Assembly: GCA_963556255.1 (NCBI GenBank)
Contig: OY744608.1
Coordinates: 68,741,822-68,805,821, forward strand
Reading direction: 5' to 3'
From: Allolobophora icterica
Lineage: Eukaryota > Annelida > Clitellata > Crassiclitellata > Lumbricidae
Length of the DNA: 64,000 nt
Shown: piece after piece, positions 48,667 through 60,376 of the stretch
Layout of the letters: each line of letters starts with the position of its first letter
Numbering within the stretch: position 1 is the stretch's first letter
Translations under genes and position numbers: made by a program
Notes under the pieces: model-generated
What the model saw: only the letters and a program-made list of their open reading frames with translations
Databases searched by the model: none
What the model was told of the DNA's origin: nothing

Positions 48667-50142
48667 ACGGTCCTCTGCAACAGCTCCCTTCGTGAGGGCA
48701 TCCTGCCTGTCTCACAGAAAAGATCCATCCTCATCCCGGTGCCTAAACGCGAGGGATTGGATTTGGCTGACCCTAATAACTTTAGACCTATAGCTAATGT
48801 GTCTTTTATCTCTAAAATTATTGAAAAGGTAGTAGCTACTCAGCTTACTGTCCACCTTGATAAGAATGACCTTTTACCAACTTACCAGTCGGGCTTTCGG
48901 AAAGGTCACTCTACTGAGACCTTGTTGGTACGCCTCCTCTCGGACATTTATGGGGCCATTGATAAGTCACAGGTTACTCTATTGGCACTGTTCGATGTAA
49001 GCGCTGCATTCGATACAGTTGATCATACTATTCTTTTGACACGCCTCTCTACCTCCTATGGTCTCTCTGGAAATTTTCTTGACTGGCTTACCTCATACCT
49101 TCAGGACCGCTCTTGCATTGTGGCTTGTGGGTCTGCTAGGTCACCCTGGGTTCCTGCTCCATTTGGCCTGCCCCAGGGCTCTGTTTTGGGTCCCCTATTG
49201 TACATACTCTATACTGCTGACCTTGGTCCCCTCTTGGCGGCCAGTGCAGTCTTAAGTCAGTCCTACGCGGATGACCTCCAAGCGTATGTCCACTGCTCAC
49301 CATTGGCTGCTGCTGCTGCAGTTCGAGAGATCGCCCGAGTCGTGGGGAATTTGGAGGCCTGGATGTCCTCAAACCGTCTACGGTTAAACCCGGCAAAGAC
49401 CCAATATATCTGGTTTGGTACGCGCCAACAGCTTGCAAAAATTAACATTGAGGGTCTGGCACTTGAATTTCCCTGGGTTTCCTTTGCCTCCTCAGTACGT
49501 GATCTTGGTGTAATTCTGGATCAAGAGCTCACATTCATGCGACATATTAATTTGCTTTGTCGGGACTCTTATTATCAACTTCGTCAGTTAAGGGTAGTCT
49601 CCCGCACTCTGACGCAGGCAGCTGCTTCTACCCTTGTCCATGCGTTTGTGGTTTCCCGTCTGGACTACTGTAGCGCCCTTTATGCTGGCCTCCCAGCTGC
49701 CCGCCTTGGGTGTTTGGACCGGGTTTTGCGTGCAGCCGCACGTCTTATTGGTCGCATCCCCAGATTTGGCCAGGTTTCTCTTTATATGCGGGATGTTCTG
49801 CACTGGCTCCCTTTCCCGCTGCGGATCGCCTATAGGGTCTCTGCACTGGTTAGGCGTTGTCTAGAGGGACTTGCTCCCCCATACCTGCGGGAGTTGTGTC
49901 GCTCTACCTCGGGGGTCTTGCGGAGATCTGCTCTTCGCTCGGCTGACCAGGCCGAGCTATTGATCCCCCGCACGCGGACAGCCATTATGCAGCGACGTTC
50001 TTTTTCGGTCGCTGGACCTGCAACCTGGAATGGCCTTCCTGTTGCACTTCGCCTGGTCCCTATGACTCACTCTACCTTGTTTCTTGCAAACTTAAAAACT
50101 ACTCTCTTTAGCCGTGGTTGGACTAGGAGCGCTCCTGAGTAG
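48667..50142 (+). CDS. LINE ORF2 C-terminal part: reverse transcriptase
   Basis: An open frame of about 490 codons, truncated at the 5' end by the insertion, ending TAG at 50140-50142. Reverse transcriptase motifs in order: NNFRPIANVSFISKIIEKVV, YQSGFRKGHSTETLL, LALFDVSAAFDTVDHTILL (motif A), GLPQGSVLGPLLYILYTADL (motif B), SQSYADDLQAY (motif C), WMSSNRLRLNPAKTQY and VRDLGVILDQELTF. A conserved C-terminal region (LDYCSALYAGLP, LHWLPFPLRIAYR, RSFSVAGPATWNGLP) follows. This pattern fits the L2/CR1 group. The endonuclease half is missing, so it cannot move itself. The frame is fully open, so it is young. Confidence 0.9.
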   Translation, partial: TVLCNSSLREGILPVSQKRSILIPVPKREGLDLADPNNFRPIANVSFISKIIEKVVATQLTVHLDKNDLLPTYQSGFRKGHSTETLLVRLLSDIYGAIDKSQVTLLALFDVSAAFDTVDHTILLTRLSTSYGLSGNFLDWLTSYLQDRSCIVACGSARSPWVPAPFGLPQGSVLGPLLYILYTADLGPLLAASAVLSQSYADDLQAYVHCSPLAAAAAVREIARVVGNLEAWMSSNRLRLNPAKTQYIWFGTRQQLAKINIEGLALEFPWVSFASSVRDLGVILDQELTFMRHINLLCRDSYYQLRQLRVVSRTLTQAAASTLVHAFVVSRLDYCSALYAGLPAARLGCLDRVLRAAARLIGRIPRFGQVSLYMRDVLHWLPFPLRIAYRVSALVRRCLEGLAPPYLRELCRSTSGVLRRSALRSADQAELLIPRTRTAIMQRRSFSVAGPATWNGLPVALRLVPMTHSTLFLANLKTTLFSRGWTRSAPE

Positions 50143-50193
50143 ATAACCTTGAAGGGGCGCTATATAAAAGCTCATTAATAATGATTACTAATG
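48667..50193 (+). mobile_element. 5'-truncated L2-like LINE in intron 13 of the second gene
   Basis: Comparison with intron 13 of the first gene (about 26115, catgcatgtaatcacgg) places the insertion between gcatg (48666) and taatcatg (50194). Same orientation as the gene. The end is gcgctatataaaagctcattaataatg, the short tail of this family. The insertion followed the duplication. Confidence 0.85.
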
Positions 50194-51633
50194 TAATCAT
50201 GTAGTTGTATGTGTGTGTACAGTCCCTAAGCAAGGACAAGGAAAGAATCCATTCATCAAGAATTGAATGACGCAATCACAAACCATCAATATCACACGAT
50301 GCACCAAATTCTAAACGTGGAGAATAGCACATAAATAAAATGCGGTAATTAGTCAGTGTGAAAATGAATGAAGTTTTGAGGGAGATTAGTTGATAACCTG
50401 TTTTGTCGTTAGGTTCCTCTGCAGGGGTTAGAGAAATTCTATTCAATTTCGTACATCTGGTACAACTTAATATGGATGGTCGTTACGGTATTTGTTGGAT
50501 CCATAGCATCCATTCTGCTCAGTAAGATATGAATGACTACTTTCTGAATGTAGCTTGGCAATTAACTTGCCATTAATTAGAACACTTAAAAAAGACCATT
50601 TTGAGTGCAGCTTTTCAGCAGCTTTAACTGTTCTGTAGTATTTTCGTTCTTCTTGTATGTAAGCTTATTCTGTTTTTAAATGACTCATTAGATTTATCAC
50701 GCATTGAATGCACTGTTGACTTTTTAAAATTTCAGCACCATGATTTGCCTTTTAGTCCTACCTAGGTCTCTCAAAATCGCCTGCTACGTGGTGGAGTTCT
50801 CATATCACAGTTTTAAGAATGGGTTGTTAACTCCGAAGCAAGCCCACAGTCCAGTCGTTCTTGAAACTATTTCTTTTGTAAGAATCGTTTTCGATGCGGA
50901 TCTTTAGCTTAGTCTGGTAATGTTTCAACCTTCAGATCTGTAGGAAAATGACTAGAAGAACTCAAAATTAAGTAAACAAAGGGGTTAATGATATGCGTTC
51001 CCTTGTTGACAGGAGACCGGTCGGAAGAAGAGAAAGTGGACGAGAAACTTCTGATCAATTTCAGACGGTGTTTCCGGTGCAGAGGTGACTCAGAATCGTC
51101 AGCTTCGAAAGTAGATTCTCAGGTCAACTACAAGACTTATTCCTTACAGTGTTTTTATACTTGGTCCATTTGACCTATAAATGAAATAGACTTCTTTAAA
51201 AGCAGTGTACCGACCAATAAAAAGGAGTTGTTTGCCTTGTTCATGGAGGAAGCCAAGCCTATCTACACAGTCATTTTTGAGCTGGGTTAAAGATGAACCT
51301 CGAGTAAAAATTGAATTGCGATCTACGATATTAATATTAATCATAGCTCTAGTACTGCTAAGGTCCTATTTAAACTAATTATATTTTTTAAATTGATTTA
51401 TTTATATACTGGTATATACAAAATAATATGGATAAATTATTAGAAGAACTGCATGCTAATTACAGCCTTTGATCTATTCTAAACAGGCTGAAGCGACCGA
51501 GATTCTGAAGGAACCGATCGAAAAGCATTCCAATCCAAAAGTCAAAGAGATGTCGTCTACAACCAGGCAGACAAAGGAAGTGACAAACGAACTGACAAAC
51601 GGAACGACAGAGGTGTTGCTCTTGAATACATAA

Positions 51634-52345
51634 TATTCTAATTGTGGTCACCACGTGAAACCTATCCAACGCCTGCTTGTATAACCTGCCCTATCTCATT
51701 ACACTTTGGCAGATCGTTGGAACTTTATAAAATAGTAGTCTAAGCTTATATTAGTCTTCGCTTAAAGTAATATTGGCTCGTCTTTAGCAGATTCTTCTGG
51801 CAATTTTTTGATCTAATTTTTCTAAACAGGTCGTAATAATAGTTTAAATATCTCTTTGACTTTTGGATTGGAATATTCTGTTCAGACCAAAACAATTTTG
51901 TGATTTTCTGTCGGCTTATCGATTGCCAGTTTTTCTAGCTCGTTGGAAACAGTCCCTGCGACAGTCAATTGGAATTGTACGTTGGTGAAGTCAACGAAAT
52001 TTTCTTTGGTTTTTAAAGGAACTTTCTCTCTGAATGAATTTTGTGTAGACGTTTGTTGGATGTTTTCCAGGTCTGTATACGAGTGTGGTGCAGTATGGGT
52101 TATGACATAAATGCCAGATTGATATTCCGAAACCAGTAAAGCTATGCTTTGAACGATGAGCGTGATTAATCCTTGGCTTGTGATTGGTTCCCTAACGTTG
52201 CGAGGAAATTAGCTTCCATGTGGATAGAGTCACAAAACGGTAGTCTTTTTAAATTAAAGCTGCAAATTTGTTCCTGATGTAAAGTTCTTTAGCTTTCATA
52301 GTTATCTAAGACAAAGACTGGCTATTATACGTAAATGCCAGATGG
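51634..52345. other. 3' flank of the second transporter
   Basis: Parallels 27736-28330, including the cgcttatatt repeats, then becomes unique. No gene recognised. A (TAAG)n run at 52355-52390 starts the next LINE remnant. Confidence 0.5.
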
Positions 52346-52349
52346 AAGC

Positions 52350-53240
52350 GTATTAAGTAAGTAAGTGAGTAAGTAAAACAAGTAAGTAGCCTTCATTTGC
52401 ATCCGACAAGCGCACATGCATTACATGCATGAAATGATGACATAAATTTTGAAAATAAACTATAACAGGAGCAGATTATAAAGCCACACATGCACAATTA
52501 AATGCAATAAAAGATACAGCGCTTAACAATGCTGCTTTTAAGCAATTCAGATTTAACAAGAGGAAGCATAAAAGGATGTCCTCTCTTGCGAAGTGAGTAC
52601 TTGTCATCACGAGGAGGTTGCAAGAGTTGATGAATGCAGTGGCCAAAGCACTGCGACTTCATAAAGAGCTTCCTGTCTGCTCGAGCAATCAGCTCTTCTG
52701 CAGTATGGATCTTCTCACATACATGTAGTTGACATCAACGAGCCTTTTTCAGAGTTGCATTAATGCGCGCAATATCACGTGAGGTGACATTTCCAGTAAT
52801 AGGCGGGTAGTGCATACATGAATCTTGAAATAACTATGGCTTGAAAAATGACGTCGAGATTCGAGATATGTAGGTCTTTCTACCTTAACTGGTTGAGAAG
52901 AAAGTATCGCTGCTTAATTAGACTAAGAATGTAGTTAACATGGTTTGAAAATGAATGGTTAGACTGTCGAATGATTCCAAGCAGCCTGACACTATCCATC
53001 TGTTCAGTACCGGGTAGTGGCAGATAGTGGTCTAAATGACGCTCGATAACAGGCCGCCTGAAAATTATCTCCTTGGTTTTGGAGACGTTTATGTTTAGTT
53101 TATTTAGCGTGGCCCACAGCTTAATGTTGTCAAATTCTGCATTAACCTTTTGACGCACACTGGGCCCCAGCGATGACACTTCTTTGATAGCTATGTCGAT
53201 ACAAATAGTAAAAATCGGATATATTTCTAATTCCACAGCT
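52350..53240 (-). pseudogene. LINE remnant on the minus strand
   Basis: The minus strand at 52880-53236 reads KLWATLNKLNINVSKTKEII and VRLLGIIRQSNHSFSNHVNY, then IKQRYFLLNQLR, the region after motif C of a LINE reverse transcriptase. The 3' end, at low coordinates, has a (CTTA)n tail (52355-52390). The 5' part is missing. Confidence 0.75.
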
Positions 53241-53324
53241 ATTCATCCCTCTACATTTGTGAATAACTTGGAAGAGACTAATGTTCTTGGTTCAAGGGTA
53301 AAAAAAAGATAGACACCTCGGGCA

Positions 53325-54145
53325 TATTTAGCATAACTGGGGTTCAACAGACCCCAGACTGTAACATTGATAGTCTCATGACGCATTGACTAAGTATAAT
53401 CCAGGCTACGTCAGTTGTGGAAAGACTTGTACTTCCATGGTTCAAAACTGGAAGGAACATAACGATAGACAACTCGGCTTTGACCAGCAATCAAAATTGC
53501 AGGCAGCACCACCAGCCCGGTAGATGCGCTGTGTAATCTGTTTGCGTACGGTTGATCGCAAGACGAATGCGCGGTGCAGTGAGTGTTGCAACCCATGTTC
53601 CCAGGAGCACAGCAACATTGCTGTGAACTCTGTCGTCTATCACCCTTCCCTAAGTCATGGAGCAGCTTCCCCTCCCTGCCGTCCTCTTCCCCTCCCCTTT
53701 CCTTCCCCCAATAATGATGGCAAATACACTTACGGATCTTCCCCCTATTTCTTGGATGGAGCATTTTCTCCAAGTTTTCCATGGTGTAGACGCCCCTGTC
53801 TGTCGTAACAATGATTGAATAAGCCACAAGGTCTCTCTCTGTGCAGCTAAAATGAACGATACAACCCTTAGATACAGCTTAGGCATTCTAAGCTGTGGAC
53901 TCAATGAATGAATGCAAACTCTTTTGCATTGACAATGAATAACTGATCATTGTTCATCACAATAAAAAAATTCGTACATTGAATATAACATTATATCATG
54001 ATCCAAACATGTTCCACAACTGCATGCACTCTCTCCCACCTAAACTTGGATCATTCATTTCCACGTTCTATTAGAATGGTAGAACTGCGCCCCGTGTAAT
54101 CGCTGGGGTCTATTAGACCCCAGGTATTCTAAATGTGTTGGCTCG
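53325..54145. mobile_element. Element with palindrome-bearing inverted ends (possibly piggyBac-like)
   Basis: The left end region has catatttagcataactgggg followed by ttcaacagaccccag; the right end, reversed, has cacatttagaatacctgggg followed by tctaatagaccccag. Each end is thus a diverged copy of a terminal repeat that itself contains a ctggggt/accccag palindrome. A pyrimidine-rich part (53630-53795, ending ggtgtagacgcccctg) is related to the MITE at 16177-16346 and may be nested. No transposase. Exact borders not fixed. Confidence 0.5.
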
Positions 54146-54375
54146 GAAGGTGTGCGTCAGAAGTTTAACCAGACTTAGGCCTATATTTCTGTTTGCAAAT
54201 CATTTTGTTAAGAGTAAGACTCATAAAACTACGGCTGTCGTAAATCTTAGAATTTGAATCCTTATACATAATACTAAAGCAACGTTTTTTGTCGAGCAGG
54301 CAACACCAGACTGTGAAGCTGACAACCAAAAGATAGATTTTAAACTGTTAAAGTTAAGACGGTAGAATCTTCTGC

Positions 54376-54432
54376 TATGCCCCACTTACTATGAACTCAC
54401 TGTCGACCTTCGACTCTCTAGCGTATCTATCC
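54376..54432 (+). repeat. Short block shared with the third-copy region
   Basis: cccacttactatgaactcac and cgaccttcgactctctagcg match 28384-28440 almost exactly. Similarity stops at about 54432, exactly where exon 13 begins in the 28-kb copy. The rest of 54146-54747 has no feature beyond a (CCAT)n run at 54702-54720. Confidence 0.75.
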
Positions 54433-54747
54433 TCAATAGGCTGATAGAGAATTTAACTCTGATCTCGAGTTAAACTCTCTGTAAACAACCTACTCCAATT
54501 TATCCGATCATGGTTTGTGTGAATTTATTATACGGAAATTTCAATTTTTCTACCCAGTAGTTTCTTATCGTCCACTGATTCAGGGTTCCATAGTCATATA
54601 GAGTCTTTATATACCTATAGTCTTGTAAAGTTTTATAGAATACTTTAAACGTATGTAGATAGCCTGAAAACTTCCTTTAACAGGAAAAGGCACTTGAAAT
54701 CCACCCATCCATCCATCCATCTAGTCATGGAGCTAGCTCATGTTTCG

Positions 54748-55839
54748 TGTGCACTTCAATGTACCCTCAGTTTGACCTCACAGGGTTATTATAGGTCATG
54801 AAAGTGTGTCAAAAAAATTGGTCACATGATCCGCTTATTGATCGCTTAGCCGCCATATTGGATTCAAGATGGCGGAAAAAGGACTTTTTAAATCACTTGT
54901 ATCTCGGCCACTTCTTATCCGATTTCGACGTTTTCTTTCTTAAATTGTAGGCCTTGATAAGAGCTATCTTTTTGGTCTATATGTATTTTTTACTAATTAT
55001 AGCCGTTTTTGAGAAATTTAGCAAAAACCATTTTTTTAAAATAAATTTTCTGTATTTTTTACTTTTTGCCAATGAAGGTGTAGAAAATTGGAAAATATTA
55101 CTCTGACAAAATATAATCAGCATTTAATAAGCTTTCAAATGGTACTATTGTAAGTAATATTATGTTGTGCCATTTTCTTCTAGGATTCAAAATTGATATT
55201 CAGTGCAGTGCCATTCGAGTAACCAAGCGTACCTTTCATATGCCTGTCCCACAGCTGTTTTCCATTCGATTTTGACATTTTTTCTTTGAATTGTATGTCT
55301 TAATTAGAGCTATCTTTTTGGTCCTTGCATATGTTTTGCTAATTATAGCAGTTTTTGAGAAATTAAACAAAAACAATATTTTTAAACAAATTTTCTGTAG
55401 TATTACACCAATTTTTCAATTTTTTTGGTTTTTTACGTTAAGGTTTTTATCAGTATTCAGGGCCCTAATGGAGAGGGTACATTTAAACAATGTTATGAAG
55501 AAGACACATGACACCTCATGTGTTATCTGCCAAAAGAAGGGGGCAACAAGCTTCCCGCTTACAGTGAGAATAATGGCAGGAAGAAAATTCAAGAAGCATC
55601 TGTTGTTCTCCGGGATGATATCTTGTCAGAAGTCCCAGAAGATGGTATGTATGGACTGTTAGTAAACGTCCAACCTGAAACGAGCTGATCTGAGCCCCCC
55701 CAAGCGTTGTAGCAGCAGACATTCTGAACAATCAAAAGATTCTTCATCTTGGTGCGTGATTTGTATGAATCACGTGAGTTATGGACAAAATAAACAGTTT
55801 TGTATATGCGAAAAAAATGCGCTCTAGATTTTTTAAATG
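54748..55839 (+). repeat. Left long terminal inverted repeat
   Basis: About 1.09 kb; AT-rich outer part, then a coding-like part at 55466-55690 on the + strand with DTSCVICQKKG and a frame break after it. Confidence 0.85.
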
Positions 55840-55957
55840 CTACAGTTAAATGCTACAGTTTCAATAATATCAAGGTGATGTTTTTGAGAGAACTTCCACC
55901 CTTCAATTTTGTTCATCAATACGTTTCACTCACACAAGCAAGAATACAGAATCCCAA

Positions 55958-57380
55958 ATGGTGCTAGCCACAAAGGTCACTGCAGTTACTCTGGTGGAAA
56001 GGCTAAAAGATACTCCGGTTCTTGAGGAATGTGCAAAGCAGTTACAGCAAGAATGTCTTGAGTACGATTTCCAATTAAAAGGAACAGTTGGCAATGCTTA
56101 TGATCTAAGAAAATCACTTGATGAGTTTAGAGCCTCTAAACCACAGTTATGGGAAACTTTTACCATCATATTCTGCATCACATTCTGTGAAACGAAAATG
56201 TGATTTAGTATTCCAATACATGATGGATAAAGGAAAGCCTCCTTATTGAACATGATTTCACAAAGTATACACAAAATGACACGATCAAAGACATTACAGG
56301 CATGAAGAAACTTGACCTTGGTGTTAGCTGTCATGAGGTGGAACGACAGAATGATACTCTACTGACTCAAACAGTACAGGAATCAAACTACTCAAGAACA
56401 CCACTTCCACCTGAAATGCAGAGAAATGTGCCCATTTCAGGTGCATTGGACTATTTCGATCATAATGAGCATGTTCTATCAGGAAAGGGTAACAGGTAAC
56501 AGTCATGATACAGTGCTTGTAATTTTTCAGAACAAACTGATGGTGTTGGTGACCCAAGTCATCAGCACAATCTAGCCACTTTGGCAGACTTCCAAAAATG
56601 GGTCTCTCCAGGGACGATCGCCTTGCCAGGAACTACTTCACTATCGTAAACTTTGCATGCTTGGTAAAGTTCCAATAGGCTTTGTTCCAGCTGAGAGGAC
56701 AGAGGATCTAAACACAACAAGTGAGGTAAAAGAAATCATGGATAAAATACGGTTTTTTGCTAGATTCTTTCACAGCAAAAACATTCCTTCAAAGAAAGAG
56801 ACTGACAAGCAAATCGTCCCATCATGCAGTGCATTTAGCAGTCTAACCTCAAGTCAAAGTTTACCACTCACAAACCACAGCGTCCACTCCTATAATACCA
56901 CACCCTGCAACTGCTCATAACACAATATATACGGTACTTGCATGAAGAACTTCCAGGATTGCTTATTGCAAGTGAGACAACCATTTGGTGTGATGAAGGT
57001 GTGGCAAAAGAGCTGCAACTGCTTCTGTCCCAAGAATTTACCAACCTTTTTGTTGGTCTCGAAGGTTTCCATTCTGCTAAAGAAGTATATGCCTGCATTG
57101 GTGCATATCTATCAGACAGTGTCGCTGACAGTATTATAACAGAATCTGGTGTCTGGTCCTGTAATAGTTCAGACCACTCTTGCTGGAAGCTATGCACGGT
57201 CCTTTAGAAGTCAGTTTGTGTTAGCTGAGGCAATGGAAAGGCTACTGTGGATAGCATTCATGGAATGTAATGAAATCCTACTGGAGCAAGAATTAGTGGA
57301 CTCTGGTTTATCTACAAGAAGCTGTTACATCAAAGGATCCGTAGAAAACACATCATTACACCAGCGCTGTCAATGATGAT
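55958..57380 (+). pseudogene. Degenerate coding remains in the centre of the long-TIR transposon
   Basis: Short open pieces separated by stops and shifts, all on the + strand: 55958-56203 (VERLKDTPVLEECAKQ), 56302-56500 (SRTPLPPEMQRNVPISGALD), 56937-57190 (LHEELPGLLIASETTIWCDE, then VGLEGFHSAKEVYACIGAYL) and 57190-57376 (QFVLAEAMERLLWIAFMECN). They are collinear with one protein whose N-terminal part would come from the left terminal repeat. Function not known. Confidence 0.6.
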
Positions 57381-57999
57381 CTTCACGTTCTACAGAGTCA
57401 GATGGCTGAACTTGTTGCAGAAGGTGTTAACAAAAGTGTTCTATTTAAGTTTTGGTATCAGTTCATCACTGCCTTTATTCCAATACTCCGAGACCTCACA
57501 TGATCTCTTAGAGATGGAACCTGGGAGCTTGACGCCAGTTCTGTTGTAAGATCAATACCAATGTTCCTTGGATTTGATAAGGTTAATTTCTCATGATTGG
57601 GTAGCATAATTCTTCAAGATTGCTTGAAGCTGCCAGAAAAGTGTCTTGTTTCTTGTGTAAGTGAAACATATTGATGAACCAAATTGTTCAATCAACATTG
57701 TCTTCATCGGGCGATTTGAAACATACATAAATCTCCAGAAAGATACTTTAATAAAATTTTTCTCTCGAGGAAGATTATACTGTAATCTGTTGTTTCAAGT
57801 TGCAATATGGCGATTATATCTTTAAATCCATTTTTAATACAGTCATCAGGGCTCTCTGTCTTCGGTTCATTATCTGTTTTGAAATTCAGTATATACCTGT
57901 TCATGCAACTCTTGTGAGACATAATGTCACCAGCAAAAACGGACATCATCTTGAAGGGTGGAAGTTTTCTCAGAACATCATCTTGATAGTATCAAGTAA

Positions 58000-59099
58000 C
58001 ATTTAAAAATCTAGAGCGTATTTTTTGTCGCATATACAAAACTGTTTGTTTTGTCCATAACTCACGTGATTCATACAAATCACGCACCAAGATGAAGAAT
58101 CTTTTGATTGTTCAGAATGTCTGCTGCTACAACGCTTGGCTTGGGGGGGGCTCTGATCAGCTCGTTTCAGGTTGGACGTTTACTAACAGTCCATACATAC
58201 CATCTTCTGGGACTTCTGACAAGATATCATCCCGGAGAACAACAGATGCTTCTTGAATTTTCTTCCTGCCATTATTCTCACTGTAAGCGGGAAGCTTGTT
58301 GCCCCCCTTCTTTTGGCAGATAACACATGAGGTGTCATGTGTCTTCTTCATAACATTGTTTAAATGTACCCTCTCCATTAGGGCCCTGAATACTGATAAG
58401 AACCTTAACGTAAAAAACAAAAAAGATTGAAAAATTGGGTAATACTACAGAAAATTTGTTTAGAAATATTGTTTTTGTTTAATTTCTCAAAAACTGCTAT
58501 AATTAGCAAAACATATGCAAGGACCAAAAAGATAGCTCTAATTAAGACACACAATTCAAAGAAAAAAACGTCAAAATCGAATGGAAAACAGCTGTGGGAC
58601 AGGCATATGAAAGGTACGCTTGGTTACTCGAATGGCACTGCACTGGGTATCAATTTTGAATCCTAGAAGAAAATGGAACAACATAATATTACTTTCAATA
58701 GTACCATTTGAAAGCTTATTAAATGCTGATTATATTTTGTCAGAGTAATATTTTCCAATTTTCTACTCCTTCATTGGCAAAAAGTAAAAAATACAGAAAA
58801 TTTATTTTTAAAAAAATGGTTTTTGCTAAATTTCTCAAAAACGGCTATAATTAGTAAAAAATACATATAGACCAAAAAGATAGCTCTTATCAAGGCCTAC
58901 AATTTTAGAAAGAAAACGTCGAAATCGGATAAGAAATGGCCGAGATACAAGTGATTTAAAAAGTCCTTTTTCCGCCATCTTGAATCCAATATGGCGGCTA
59001 AGCGATCAATAAGCGGATCATGTGATCAATTTTTTTGACACACTTTCATGACCTATAATAACCCTGTGAGGTCAAACTGAGGGTACATTGAAGTGCACA
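58000..59099 (-). repeat. Right long terminal inverted repeat
   Basis: About 1.10 kb. The coding-like part on the minus strand (58157-58420) is better preserved than in the left repeat: CVICQKKGGNKLPAYSENNG, then IQEASVVLRDDILSEVPEDG. Confidence 0.85.
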
Positions 59100-59171
59100 T
59101 CGCTCTTCAACTAGACCGAAGTTTAGGTTAAACATCCGCTGAATCAGAACGGTAAGAATGAATAACCTATA

Positions 59172-59778
59172 TACAGGGTGGCGCAGAAAAAGTGGGACCC
59201 CTCATGAAATCTTGTGCAATATATATATCAAATTATGTTTTGGGTGATTTTTTAAACTGAACAATATCCTCACTCACTAATTCAACGTGCAACGTCACTA
59301 TTTCGTGAACTTCCGGTTGCCATCTTCATAGTTTATGCCATTTTTACGGAGCTCCTTCACACACGGCAAGAAACACGATCAACTTCCTTCTTCGGGAGAA
59401 TGTCACCTTCATCGAACCAGACATGTGGCCCCCAAATAGCCCGGACCTAAACCCTGTAGATTATGCTATTTGGTGTGTTCTTCAACAAAAAGTCTACCTT
59501 CGTCGTAAATTTGAAACAATATATCAATTGAAAATGGCCATTGTTGAAGAGTGGCAAAAACTCTCTCAGCGGTTTATAAACAGAAGCATTGACCAGTGGC
59601 GCAGACGTTTAGAAAAAACTGCTGAGAACCGAGGAGGACACATTGAATTTGATTTCTGATTTTGTATAAATTATCATTTGGCAACAATTTTCTTGTTTTT
59701 CTTAGAAGAAAAACTTACACAGAAATTTATTACTTGATATTATACTAGAGGGTCCCACTTTTTCTGCGCCACCCTGTA
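59172..59778 (+). mobile_element. Internally deleted mariner (DD37D, maT-like) with perfect 27-bp ends
   Basis: 59174-59200 (cagggtggcgcagaaaaagt...) is the exact reverse complement of 59750-59776. TA flanks both ends. The 603-bp element keeps the C-terminal third of a transposase and lacks the rest. The perfect ends point to recent mobility. Confidence 0.9.
59354..59659 (+). pseudogene. Mariner-type transposase C-terminal fragment
   Basis: Reads GAPSHTARNTINFLLREN, then DMWPPNSPDLNPVDYAIWCV and IDQWRRRLEKTAENRGGHIE, ending TGA at 59657-59659. The third catalytic Asp is in NPVDYAIW. From the position of the second catalytic residue (before GAPSHTA, here Tyr instead of the expected Asp) to it is 37 residues, the DD37D spacing of maT elements. 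The N-terminal DNA-binding domain and first Asp are deleted. Confidence 0.8.
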
Positions 59779-59916
59779 TGTACCCTATATCTTTCACGGC
59801 TTTGGTTCCTCTGAGTCAGCTACAGTGCAGAGAACCGATACAGAATCGTCACTCACCATTGCATCGCGTCTCAGGTTTACACTTACAGTTCTTTCTGGAT
59901 TTTAAAATGCAGTATA

Positions 59917-59923
59917 ATAATAA

Positions 59924-60018
<95 letters not shown>
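59917..60018. repeat. (AAT)n microsatellite upstream of the RLE LINE
   Basis: About 100 bp, nearly pure. Confidence 0.97.
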
Positions 60019-60376
60019 TTCTGGAATGGCCATCTCCCCGAATGGCGGCCATTTGTTTTCGTTCTGACGAGTCTTGGTTTTATCTAATTTATCAAGTCTA
60101 GCAATGCTTTTGCTCTCTTAGCCATTGTGATTAGCCTTTAGTATCAACCCGAGTGTTTGTTGTTGGAGTCAGGTTGGAAGTTTATTTCTTCTTTTAACTA
60201 TATTTGCTACCGTTTTGGACCGGCTTTCGAGTCAGCCACGCTTGAACAGGCGGCGACGCCCATCGCTGACCTAGATATCCATGGGGCCATACATGAGCGT
60301 GGTTTCAACACTTCATTCACGCTACGTGTCTCGGTGAGTATTTAGGCACGAATCTTGTGCACTTCCAAGCAATTTT

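Larger units (their letters stand above)
54748..59099. mobile_element. 4.35-kb transposon with about 1.1-kb terminal inverted repeats
   Basis: 54748-55839 is a diverged inverted copy of about 58000-59099. Examples: tgtgcacttcaatgtaccct at the left end against its inverse at the right end, and ccgccatattggattcaaga against its inverse near 58975. Both repeats carry the same coding piece (VHLNNVMKKTHDTSCVICQK). The 2.1-kb centre holds broken frames: ERLKDTPVLEECAKQLQQEC (55990), YLHEELPGLLIASETTIWCD (56935) and SRSFRSQFVLAEAMERLLW-like (57190). They resemble an uncharacterised repeated protein family of corals and other invertebrates. Flanks show tcg on both sides, possibly a 3-bp duplication. 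Superfamily unknown. Confidence 0.8.

Noticed and set aside
59778..60101. Poly-Asn and poly-Leu open frames here and at 63327-63681
   Set aside because: They arise from (AAT)n microsatellites.
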